Positions 1-6,174 of a DNA stretch of 6,208 nt are shown here, one piece after another (position 1 is the stretch's first letter; every line of letters starts with the position of its first letter). Below the pieces are notes generated by a model. That model worked only from the letters and a program-made list of their open reading frames with translations. It was not told the DNA's origin and made no database searches. Origin of the DNA: Lentisphaeraceae bacterium (GTDB lineage Bacteria > Verrucomicrobiota > Kiritimatiellia > RFP12 > UBA1067); NCBI GenBank assembly GCA_004551905.1, contig SFPL01000011.1, positions 1 to 6,208 of the forward strand, in the 5' to 3' direction. The position numbers were made by a program, and so were the translations under genes.

Positions 1-11
1 ACACCTGTACA

Positions 12-177
12 ACTGTTGAGCCTTTAGACGAAACGCGGCGGCGGGCTGTGCTGACCCGGAGAGTTAGGTCTCTGGTCCCCAAAGAGCCTCGTCGCCGCAG
101 GCCCGTCTTGGGAGGCCTTCCCTTGACGGGCCGTTCTTACCAGGCACTATGCCCGGTGAACAGTAGGGTAGTCTACC
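12..177. other. Dense multi-hairpin element, possible structured RNA (partial at left edge)
   Basis: No convincing coding frame is present, but nested inverted repeats cover almost every base. A 6-bp closing pair joins ACTGTT (12-17) to AACAGT (159-164). Inside it, stem A pairs 35-47 with 85-98 (13 pairs, one bulge) and encloses GACC 53-56 / GGTC 74-77 and AGAG 60-63 / CTCT 70-73. Stem B is the 33-base symmetric hairpin 100-132. Stem C pairs 140-146 with 150-156 around the triloop CTA. An 11-base odd palindrome, GGTAGTCTACC, lies at 167-177. Strand is unresolved: stem A needs a G-U pair on the plus strand, whereas stem C pairs fully (with G-U) only on the minus strand. I compared it from memory with RNase P, tmRNA, SRP, 6S and common riboswitches and found no match. 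It could be an ncRNA, a 3' UTR structure of the leftward gene, or a palindromic mobile or repeat element. Confidence 0.45.
100..132. repeat. Symmetric interrupted hairpin, 8 bp + 4 bp
   Basis: GGCCCGTC (100-107) pairs perfectly with GACGGGCC (125-132). Two unpaired T's on each side (108-109 and 123-124) form a symmetric internal loop, then GGGA (110-113) pairs with TCCC (119-122) around the pentaloop GGCCT. The symmetry is seen directly. It is too ordered for chance in background sequence but has no U-tract on either side, so a simple intrinsic terminator is unlikely. It is the most stable single piece of the larger fold at 12-177. Confidence 0.7.
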
Positions 178-2266
178 AAAATCCGATTAGACAAGACCCT
201 CCCGAGTCCCAGTCTCCAAAAAGACCGGATGCCATCGCGTTGTAAAGCGCGGAGTCCTGGTCGTTGGCAAGCGGATCCGGACCTGTCACCCGGCGCGTCG
301 GCTCTGCGGCGGAGCCGTCGCGGTTCACCATCGTAACCGTGAGCGGCAGCATATAGGCCGCCGTGGCGCGTCCGTCAGGCGTAAACATGGCGAGGACGTT
401 GCGGTAGGTGTGCTTGGCGCGGCGGCGCCATGCCGCGTCTCCGCCGGAAAGGGCGTACCACATGAACGCACGCGCAGAAAGCGCGCTGTGCTGGTGCAAC
501 GTGTCGCCGTAGGTGTGGCGCTTGCCGAACCAGTAGCCGTCCCAGTGGCGAATTGCGATTTCGTTTAGCCGGTGGTCGGGCTGGTTGCCGTTGAAACGCG
601 AAAGCATATCCACAAGGTCCGGAAGGACGGCGTCGACTCGTCCGTCCCGCTCCACCAGCGCGGAATAGGCCGAGAGTATTGTCACCGCCGGCGCGACAAT
701 CGTCTGCTCGTACCTCACCTCGTGCGCGGGCGGGCGGACGCCGTTGCGGACGATGTTCCCGATGTGCTCCCTCAGATGTCGTCCGATGCGCGAGACGTCC
801 CGCCCCGCATCCCTGAGCAGGACAAACTCCTCGGAGAAGTTGCAGCCGTTGGGATAGAAGTTCGTGCCGCCGTTTTCGTAGAAGTTGACAATCGTCCGCT
901 CTATCCAGTCGAGGTATTTCGGGTCCTTTTTCAGCTTGTACATCTCTTTCCAGAGACCGATCACCTGCGGACCGTTGTAGAGCCGCTTGAAGCGCGGGTC
1001 CTTGCCGATGCCGTCGTAGACGGCGCAGGTGTCAGCGTCGAAGAACTCGCGCAGGGCAAACCGCTCCCATAGGTCGAGCGCTTTTCTTGCCGCCGCGTCC
1101 TCGCCGTGCCGCTGCAGATACTTCGCGATCATGATCGGCATGGCCGTTCGTTCGCGACAGGCGTTCATGTCGCGCCATTCCGCCGAAAAGTACTGCCGTT
1201 CGTTCTCGTTGTCGTAAGGGAGGAAGGCACCATAAAGCGGACTATTCTCGTCAAGGCACTGCTGTTTTTCAACAATGAACCTAACGCGGGCGCGAACGAG
1301 ATCGTCCAACGTCGGCGAACAGAATCCAGTGGCACGGGCAATACGCCCGTCGGCAAGACGGAACTCAAAGGCGTATTCGCCGACTCCCTTCTCGGGAGCA
1401 CGCGTCTCGCGGCGAACCTTCCCGTCCGGCTCGGCTATTGAAATCCGGAACAGCTCGTCCGGAAAGATTGTCTCCTCGTCGAACTCCACCACCGCTCCGC
1501 CATGCCGGAGCAGCGCGGCGTTGAAGCCGCCCTTTGCGTCGTATGCCGCAAGCGTCCAGGCGACGGCCGTGGTTCCGCCCGGCAGAAGAACCAACGGATC
1601 GGGGTGGAGGACTATGTCACCGCGGTCGTTCGAGCCTTCGGCGGCGACGCGGCGGACGGAGTACCAGTCGAGCGAGCCCTCGTTCAGCACCAGCGCAAGC
1701 TCCGTCGGGAACGGTCCCATCTTCACCGCCCGCACCCACGAGTTGCCGCCGCCGCACCAGACATGGGCCGAACAGCGCCGGCGGATGCATTCGTCTGCGC
1801 CCGCATAGTCGTCGTTGAAGGTCGCAAGGATGCCAAGATCGCCGCGCCCGAAGTAAAGCGGCGCCTTCGAGACGTTAGTGAAGACGTACCGCTCCTTCAG
1901 CGCGTCGCGCGTCAGCTCCCGGAACACCTCGGCGCGGAGGATGCCGTTGTCATAGACGGAGACGACCCTGTCGCCCTCCTCGCGCATTCCCCTGAACGGA
2001 AGCTTCTCCGAGTCGCGGAACGCCGCGCCAGTCCAGCCGTCGTGTCCGCTGATCTTCTTCACGTTCGTCCGTATCTCGCCCCAACTCTCGAGTCCGCTGA
2101 TCCAATTCATCCGGTCAGCGTCGCCGTTGACGACCAGCGAGGCAAGCGCGCCGTTCGCCGAGTTCCACGCAACGGCAAAACATTCGTTCGAGCGCGCGAC
2201 ATCGGCCCGCGCCGACAGCGCCAACGCGGCGGAAGCGACGAACGATGCTATGGAGCTTATGCGCAT
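173..2266 (-). CDS. Secreted six-hairpin glycosidase-like protein (family unassigned)
   Basis: The preferred start is the ATG at 2266 (697 residues). A GTG at 2284 would add six residues, but it lies only 2-3 bases after the predicted transcription start. Neither has a clear Shine-Dalgarno. Residues 1-21 form a signal peptide with n-region MR, an alanine-rich core and an A-x-A site ending SARA before D22, so the protein is exported. Residues about 22-310 are beta-rich (possibly a beta-sandwich). From about 315 to 690 the sequence is alpha-helical with aromatic and charged motifs spaced as in (alpha/alpha)6 barrels: SAEWRDMNACRERT (361-374), RHWDGYWFGK (573-582), YGDTLHQHSAL (586-596) and ANDQD (667-671). 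These resemble, from memory, six-hairpin glycosidases and related DUF families of gut bacteria. Candidate acidic residues include D576 and E520, but I cannot assign catalysis or substrate. The gene follows a large surface protein on the same strand, suggesting a glycan-related role. The final 17 codons have low G+C at third positions (7 of 17), so the C-terminus may be altered. Confidence 0.85.
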   Translation of the reverse strand: MRISSIASFVASAALALSARADVARSNECFAVAWNSANGALASLVVNGDADRMNWISGLESWGEIRTNVKKISGHDGWTGAAFRDSEKLPFRGMREEGDRVVSVYDNGILRAEVFRELTRDALKERYVFTNVSKAPLYFGRGDLGILATFNDDYAGADECIRRRCSAHVWCGGGNSWVRAVKMGPFPTELALVLNEGSLDWYSVRRVAAEGSNDRGDIVLHPDPLVLLPGGTTAVAWTLAAYDAKGGFNAALLRHGGAVVEFDEETIFPDELFRISIAEPDGKVRRETRAPEKGVGEYAFEFRLADGRIARATGFCSPTLDDLVRARVRFIVEKQQCLDENSPLYGAFLPYDNENERQYFSAEWRDMNACRERTAMPIMIAKYLQRHGEDAAARKALDLWERFALREFFDADTCAVYDGIGKDPRFKRLYNGPQVIGLWKEMYKLKKDPKYLDWIERTIVNFYENGGTNFYPNGCNFSEEFVLLRDAGRDVSRIGRHLREHIGNIVRNGVRPPAHEVRYEQTIVAPAVTILSAYSALVERDGRVDAVLPDLVDMLSRFNGNQPDHRLNEIAIRHWDGYWFGKRHTYGDTLHQHSALSARAFMWYALSGGDAAWRRRAKHTYRNVLAMFTPDGRATAAYMLPLTVTMVNRDGSAAEPTRRVTGPDPLANDQDSALYNAMASGLFGDWDSGGSCLIGFW

Positions 2267-2292
2267 GGTATTGTTCAGTTTCACTTTCGCGT

Positions 2293-2301
2293 ATTATACC
2301 A
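2293..2301 (-). promoter_or_regulatory. Extended -10 promoter for the glycosidase-like gene
   Basis: On the minus strand the sequence reads TGGTATAAT: a perfect TATAAT at 2293-2298 preceded by the TGn extension at 2299-2301. The hexamer 17 bases upstream (2316-2321, CAGCCT) is a poor -35, which is usual where an extended -10 compensates. Transcription would start near 2286, leaving about 20 bases before the ATG at 2266 and almost nothing before the GTG at 2284. This indicates that the downstream gene can be expressed independently of the 1130-residue gene upstream. Confidence 0.55.
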
Positions 2302-2320
2302 AAAATGGTGACGCGAGGCT

Positions 2321-2344
2321 GACCCTTTTGTTTCCCGAAGGGTC
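2321..2344 (+). terminator. Hairpin with short T-run in the intergenic gap
   Basis: GACCCTT (2321-2327) and AAGGGTC (2338-2344) form a perfect 7-bp stem with a 10-base loop. On the plus strand it is followed by TTTTAT (2345-2350), the layout of a weak intrinsic terminator. No plus-strand gene precedes it, so it would act only on antisense transcripts. On the minus strand, the direction of both genes, no T-run follows, although the hairpin could still stabilise the 3' end of the upstream transcript. Orientation and function are uncertain. Confidence 0.3.
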
Positions 2345-2405
2345 TTTTATACTCCGAATCAAGCGTACGCCACCGCGGAGAACCCGACGGCCCGTTGCCC
2401 GCCTG

Positions 2406-5400
2406 TCACCTTAACACAAGTATGCCGCCCTGCTTCGGACCGACGACCCAGATGCGGAACGTGCCTTCACCTCCGCCGTCCGAGACAAGCCAGCCGAGAA
2501 TGCGGTTAAGACTCGCATCTCCGCGATACTGCTTTGTCAGGAACTGCGGATCGATCTTCTCCTTCGGCACGAAGTTGACGCGACTCGAGAAATCGGTCGT
2601 GCCGTCCGCAAACGCCTTGAAGCCCTCGGCGATCTTGCTCGTCGCGCAAATAAGCTGCGGCACGGGCTTGCTGGGCGCGTCCTGGCTTCCCCTTGCGCCA
2701 ATTGCGCACATGCCTAACGATTGCGGCGCGGGAACGTTCCAGTAGAACTTCGCCCGCGGCGAGCAGTCATAGAACGCCCAGTCCTCAACCGTATCAACCG
2801 GCGAGTTGAATGTAAGGGAACTCACGGAGATGCACGTGCCGAAGAGCATCATGGGGATCGTCGCGGACGGCGAGTCGATGACGAAGTCGCCGCGCAAGTT
2901 CCTCTGTTTGTAGAAAAGCTTATACGGAAGCGGAAAAGCGAGCGTCGTCGGATAGAAATTGGTCAGCGCCGTGCCTTCAAATGCCTCCGCCCCGATCGAT
3001 TTCACCTTGGGCGCGACAAAGCGCCGCGCGCGTTGGAATGCAAACACACCGACCGTCTCGAGGTTCGGGAACACCTCCTCCGGCAAAATGCTCGTGACGC
3101 TCGAACCTTCGAACGCATTGTCTCCAATCTCCAGGAGATCCTCGCAGGCAAGGCAGACGCTTCCGAGCCGGCCTTTCCCTTTAAAAACATTGGCCCCGAG
3201 CCGCGTCAGCCGATAGCCGGTGTCCCGCTGAAGCGTCGAAAGGTCGACTGTCTTGTCGAGCGCCTCGGACTGTCCGACGGAACTCACGACGGACGACGTC
3301 AGCGTCACGCCGTCCTCCCCGTCCGACACTTGCGCGGCAAAATGCCAGACCGAGTTCGAGATCGCCACGAGCTTACCCGTTGAATCCGTCACCGCCTCCC
3401 ACGGCATGAGGATGAAACCGTCGATCTGACGGTGCGCGTCCGCCGTAAATGTGATTTTAGGCGAATAGGCGTTCACCCCGTCCGGCACATCGCCCAGCCA
3501 GCGATGGAACGTGTAGCCCTCCTCCATCGCCACCGACAGCGTCACCGGCTCGCCCTGCTCGTATTTGCCCGCTCCGGACACCGTTCCGTGCGGGACGGAC
3601 GCGCGAACCGTAAACGTGCCGCGGATGTCCGTATTGGGCGTCAGCGTCACCGTGTAGCTCTCGACCGCGCCAAGCGTCGCGTCGTCCTTGAACCGCGCCT
3701 TGTCCACCTCGGCGTTGAGAGCCGCGTCCGCCTGCGAAAGCTCGTTCGTATAGACACGGATCGTCTGGAACGTACAGGCAACGTCATATTCCGAATAACC
3801 CGCGAGGACAACGCCGACGCCATCGGGATAGACGACGCCCCCCCAGCCCATGGCGTTGTCCCGTATCGAAGACGGCACTGCGCCGTCAATCAGGATATTA
3901 TTGGCGCGGCCTCCAGTATAGCAGAGCGCGACGGTATGATAACTGCTGAATGTCGACCCAGTCTCAAAAGTCTTCGATGGAGTCTCATTTTGCGATGTGT
4001 ATATCACCTGTCCCCATGGGGAGCACATGCGACCGGATTTCCCGTAAATCTCCAGCCCAGTTGTGCTCACCGACCGACATTCCCACGTCACGCTGCCCGG
4101 AGCATTGAACGTAGCCGCGGCATCGTCCTCTGACAGCGTTCCATAGGCGGTTTTGTCCTTTGCGAAGCCAACCGACGTCTCGTCGATCGTCGCGCCGAAA
4201 AGATCAATCGGACGTTTCGCAACCAGGTCGATCCACTTGCTCGTCTCGTCCGCGTGCACCCCTGTTGCGATATTGTCGATGCCGTCCCAATAGGCAATAA
4301 GACCGTCTTTCACGACGCTTCGCGCCTCGACGCCCTGGCGCATGAAGTAACGGAGGTACTTAGGCCCGTCCGCCTCGCCCCATCCGGACGGGAATGGCAC
4401 GACGATCGTCGTCTCCGTCGGCAACAGCGCTCGGACGTTTTCCTTATGGTCCCACGCAGCGAAATCCTCCCCGCCGTCCGTCTCACCATACGCGCAGAAA
4501 AGCGTATCGAGCATGTCGGACGTCGAAAAGGACAGGACGGCCGAAATGGGCTTGCCGTCACCGCCCTTGTTGATGGCGTCAACGGACGTCGCCCGCCCGC
4601 ACACCGCCCGGAGCGTGACCGGCCCCGTCAGGACAAACTGCAGTTCGCTCGCCGTCGCCGAGCATCCTGCGGGCAATTCACCGTCCCAGCGGATGAACTT
4701 CGTTCGCTCGTCGGGCACGGCCCGCACGGTCACGGTCTGGCCGACACTGTATTTGCCCGCACCCTCGACCGTGCAGTTCACGCCCGAAAGCTCCACCGCA
4801 GCCGTGACGCCCAGTCCGTATTCGATCGGCAAGTTGTCCGTCACCTGTGTCGCCGCGCCGATGCCACGGAACCGCGCCTTGTCAATCGCCGCGTTGATCG
4901 CGACCTCGTCAGCTGTCAGCTGGCGGTCGTAGATGCGAAGCGCGCAGAACACGACCGTGCCGCCCGAATCAGTGTTGCCGGAGCTGCGCGCAAGCCAGAG
5001 CTGAGTGCCGCCGATCGACCAGTAGGACGTTCCGTTTGAATTCGCGGCTCCGTTCAGGTAACGTGCGATGTGCGGCGGATAGTCGCCCTTCACCTCGTCA
5101 TAGACAACGGAATAGGTGCTGTAGCCAGCCCCGACCGGCAGGCACGTCGAGTGATTCGGTCCGCTCAGGATCATCTGCCCTTGCCAGTTCGCCAAGATGA
5201 TTTTCGACTTCTGCGTTCCTGCGAGCGCATAGGTATTCCCGTTGATGCTGAAGACGGCCTCAAGCGTATTCGTGCCGTTGTCCAAGAGCGCGGACGAGCT
5301 TTCGGCGTCCAGCGAGCCGTAGGCCGTCGAACCGGCGAACGTGTACCGTCCGTCCGCCAGCGTCGCGTTGACAAGTGCGAACTTCTTGCCGCCGATGCGG

Positions 5401-5798
5401 TCGGTCCACTCGGTCTCGGTCGCGCCGAAGGACGTGTCCCACTGCGCGACGAGATGGTCCTGGATGTAGGTGTCGACGTCATCCACTACGCCGTTGTAAC
5501 TGAAGACGGCCGCGCACTTGCTGTCCGCACCCCAGCCCTCCGGCCACGGTACGGTGACGGACGGACGTGCGGCCGAGAGGACGGCGAGCACCTTGCGGTT
5601 CGCCCATGCGCCCGGATCGTCCCTGCCGTCTTCCGCGCCCCAGCAAAGCTCGACCGAGACAAAGGCATTCGCCGAGAGGCCCTCGACTCCGACGGTCAGC
5701 GACTCGTCGCCTGTCGTCACAACCAGCCCGCCAAACGCCCCGAACGCTATTCCCGAGACCGCCGCGAGACAGCAACCGACCTTACGCCATGTGCTCAT
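2406..5798 (-). CDS. Secreted modular surface protein: LamG-like x2, InlB-type repeats x2, BspA-type LRR
   Basis: A 1130-residue protein. It starts at the ATG at 5798, with AGAAAGG 8 bases upstream. Residues 1-23 form a signal peptide (positive n-region R5-K6, hydrophobic core, likely cut near AFG/G). The body has two tandem modules: a short beta domain (about 40-105 and 418-490, sharing W followed by VP-P--GWG), a LamG-like concanavalin-A fold (about 112-310 and 497-704, each ending near the shared DKARF), and an InlB/Flg_new-type repeat (about 335-400 and 728-795, sharing GAGKY-x-x-G-x-x-VT and RW-G). Residues about 860-1020 are BspA/TpLRR-type leucine-rich repeats, with clear units at 863-883, 888-904, 912-928 and 932-948 (pattern I/LG-x-x-x-F) followed by degenerate ones. 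The tail (1080-1130) is rich in G and aromatic residues and ends VGPKQGGILVLR; no LPXTG or C-terminal membrane anchor is seen. Such proteins are usually cell-surface or secreted adhesins or glycan binders; no catalytic motif is visible. It has its own strong promoter. Confidence 0.9.
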   Translation of the reverse strand: MSTWRKVGCCLAAVSGIAFGAFGGLVVTTGDESLTVGVEGLSANAFVSVELCWGAEDGRDDPGAWANRKVLAVLSAARPSVTVPWPEGWGADSKCAAVFSYNGVVDDVDTYIQDHLVAQWDTSFGATETEWTDRIGGKKFALVNATLADGRYTFAGSTAYGSLDAESSSALLDNGTNTLEAVFSINGNTYALAGTQKSKIILANWQGQMILSGPNHSTCLPVGAGYSTYSVVYDEVKGDYPPHIARYLNGAANSNGTSYWSIGGTQLWLARSSGNTDSGGTVVFCALRIYDRQLTADEVAINAAIDKARFRGIGAATQVTDNLPIEYGLGVTAAVELSGVNCTVEGAGKYSVGQTVTVRAVPDERTKFIRWDGELPAGCSATASELQFVLTGPVTLRAVCGRATSVDAINKGGDGKPISAVLSFSTSDMLDTLFCAYGETDGGEDFAAWDHKENVRALLPTETTIVVPFPSGWGEADGPKYLRYFMRQGVEARSVVKDGLIAYWDGIDNIATGVHADETSKWIDLVAKRPIDLFGATIDETSVGFAKDKTAYGTLSEDDAAATFNAPGSVTWECRSVSTTGLEIYGKSGRMCSPWGQVIYTSQNETPSKTFETGSTFSSYHTVALCYTGGRANNILIDGAVPSSIRDNAMGWGGVVYPDGVGVVLAGYSEYDVACTFQTIRVYTNELSQADAALNAEVDKARFKDDATLGAVESYTVTLTPNTDIRGTFTVRASVPHGTVSGAGKYEQGEPVTLSVAMEEGYTFHRWLGDVPDGVNAYSPKITFTADAHRQIDGFILMPWEAVTDSTGKLVAISNSVWHFAAQVSDGEDGVTLTSSVVSSVGQSEALDKTVDLSTLQRDTGYRLTRLGANVFKGKGRLGSVCLACEDLLEIGDNAFEGSSVTSILPEEVFPNLETVGVFAFQRARRFVAPKVKSIGAEAFEGTALTNFYPTTLAFPLPYKLFYKQRNLRGDFVIDSPSATIPMMLFGTCISVSSLTFNSPVDTVEDWAFYDCSPRAKFYWNVPAPQSLGMCAIGARGSQDAPSKPVPQLICATSKIAEGFKAFADGTTDFSSRVNFVPKEKIDPQFLTKQYRGDASLNRILGWLVSDGGGEGTFRIWVVGPKQGGILVLR
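3414..5681 (-). repeat. Tandem duplicated protein module within the 1130-residue gene
   Basis: Module 1 covers residues about 40-400 (4599-5681) and module 2 residues about 418-795 (3414-4547). Matching landmarks sit 384-396 residues apart: the GWG segment (83-94 and 467-480), DKARF (306-310 and 699-703), and GAGKY (346-350 and 742-746). The copies are strongly diverged in protein sequence, so this is an old domain duplication and not a recent DNA repeat. Confidence 0.7.
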
Positions 5799-5937
5799 GG
5801 TGTTGACCTTTCTTGAGGGGTATTGTGGATGTGAGTGAAATCAGCGAGGGGGGGATAAATCCAAAGTTATCACCCGTCAGACCATAGGCCACGCCAACGG
5901 TCGATTCAAATTCCAATTGCCCGAACCCTTTCCTCAT
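5782..5937 (-). CDS. Possible 51-codon leader ORF overlapping the surface-protein start
   Basis: An ATG at 5937 lies about 4 bases from the predicted transcription start (near 5941) and opens a 51-codon frame that ends at TAA 5782-5784. It overlaps the main gene by 17 bases in another frame. The predicted peptide begins MRKGFGQLEFES and has no recognisable domain. If translated it would be a leaderless leader peptide coupled to the main gene. Third-position composition is not as G+C-rich as in the two real genes, so the sequence may simply be untranslated leader. Low confidence. Confidence 0.15.
   Translation of the reverse strand: MRKGFGQLEFESTVGVAYGLTGDNFGFIPPSLISLTSTIPLKKGQHHEHMA
5807..5813 (-). 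promoter_or_regulatory. Shine-Dalgarno site of the surface-protein gene
   Basis: The minus strand reads AGAAAGG followed by 8 bases and then ATG at 5798. This supports the start at 5798 over any alternative and contrasts with the downstream gene, which lacks a recognisable site. Confidence 0.6.
5848..5854. repeat. Seven-base G/C homopolymer in the leader
   Basis: A run of 7 G's on the plus strand (7 C's in the leftward transcript) sits about 50 bases upstream of the surface-protein start codon, between promoter and Shine-Dalgarno. Homopolymers of this kind can vary in length by slippage. Here a length change would alter the leader and the frame of the possible leader ORF, but not the main frame. 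Confidence 0.6.
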
Positions 5938-5947
5938 ACGCTGAAGA

Positions 5948-5976
5948 AGTATATCACAACCACTCTTCGCGGTCAA
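5948..5976 (-). promoter_or_regulatory. Near-consensus sigma70-type promoter of the surface-protein gene
   Basis: On the minus strand TTGACC (5971-5976) is followed by exactly 17 bases and TATACT (5948-5953): five of six matches to each consensus hexamer, with optimal spacing. Transcription would start near 5941, giving a leader of about 143 bases before the ATG at 5798. This is the strongest promoter in the window and fits high or constitutive expression of the surface protein, unless the repeats just upstream (5994-6083) bind a regulator. Confidence 0.75.
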
Positions 5977-5993
5977 GGGTCGTGACGACTTAG

Positions 5994-6059
5994 CACGGAT
6001 TACAAATGTCCACGGCGGCTCGGCGCAGCGGAGACGCACGGGGGCATTTGTGATCCGTG
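5994..6059. repeat. 18-bp inverted repeat flanking a G+C-rich core
   Basis: The left arm 5994-6011 (CACGGATTACAAATGTCC) pairs over all 18 positions with 6042-6059. Two of the pairs (6001/6052 and 6009/6044) are T-G, allowed as G-U only in plus-strand RNA. The 30-base core 6012-6041 is very G+C-rich. The element lies upstream of the leftward promoter's -35, so on that side it can only act as DNA. In a rightward transcript it would be a long hairpin. It could also be a dispersed palindromic repeat or a miniature element. Confidence 0.65.
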
Positions 6060-6069
6060 TTGAAATTAC

Positions 6070-6083
6070 CACGGATTACAAAT
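6070..6083 (+). repeat. Third copy of the 14-mer CACGGATTACAAAT
   Basis: These 14 bases are identical to 5994-6007. The inverted arm at 6046-6059 can therefore pair either with the left copy (long hairpin) or with this copy (14-bp stem, 10-base loop 6060-6069). The two pairings exclude each other. Confidence 0.8.
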
Positions 6084-6131
6084 CCCTAATTCTTCGCACA
6101 GGTAGGCCGTAGGAGGCGACCTTTGTCCACA

Positions 6132-6162
6132 GGGCCGGGATGGCGTCGCGCCATCCCGGCCC
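6132..6162 (+). terminator. Perfect 14-bp hairpin with triloop, followed by T-rich DNA
   Basis: GGGCCGGGATGGCG (6132-6145) pairs perfectly with CGCCATCCCGGCCC (6149-6162) around the triloop TCG. On the plus strand the next T-rich stretches are TATTTTGAC (6171-6179) and TTTTTT near 6180-6185. These are 9 or more bases from the stem, too far for a textbook intrinsic terminator. No T-run follows on the minus strand. It may be a terminator of some kind, a transcription-insulating structure, or a dispersed palindromic repeat; the stem itself is certain, the role is not. Confidence 0.4.
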
Positions 6163-6174
6163 GTCCTGCATATT

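Noticed and set aside
15..69. Integron attC-like heptamers GTTGAGC (15-21) and GTTAGGT (63-69)
   Set aside because: Both match GTTRRRY but in the same orientation, so they cannot be the two ends of one attC site. No integrase or cassette structure is present.
1..177. Known RNAs (RNase P, tmRNA, SRP, 6S, group I/II intron, cobalamin or other riboswitch)
   Set aside because: Hallmark conserved motifs of each, as I remember them, are absent. A short GGTAAGA-like match on the minus strand is too small to call RNase P.
48..245. A 65-codon plus-strand open frame at the left edge
   Set aside because: It runs through the nested hairpins and then antisense to the end of the glycosidase-like gene, and the product is basic and featureless.
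1502..2311. A 269-codon open frame on the plus strand
   Set aside because: It lies entirely antisense to the glycosidase-like gene and its promoter, is arginine/alanine/valine-rich without domain motifs, and is explained by the high G+C content of the real gene.
3911..4010. Local dip in G+C (about 47%) inside the second LamG-like domain
   Set aside because: The frame stays open and the domain pattern continues, so this looks like ordinary variation and not an insertion.
2721..5816. Several plus-strand open frames (2721-3383, 3432-4133, 4254-5039, 5070-5816)
   Set aside because: All are antisense to the surface-protein gene, with Arg/His-rich low-complexity composition typical of shadow frames. 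The minus-strand product has recognisable domains throughout.
5938..6072. Upstream extension of the leader ORF to an ATG at 6072
   Set aside because: This part of the frame runs through the promoter and the inverted repeat and would lie upstream of the transcription start.
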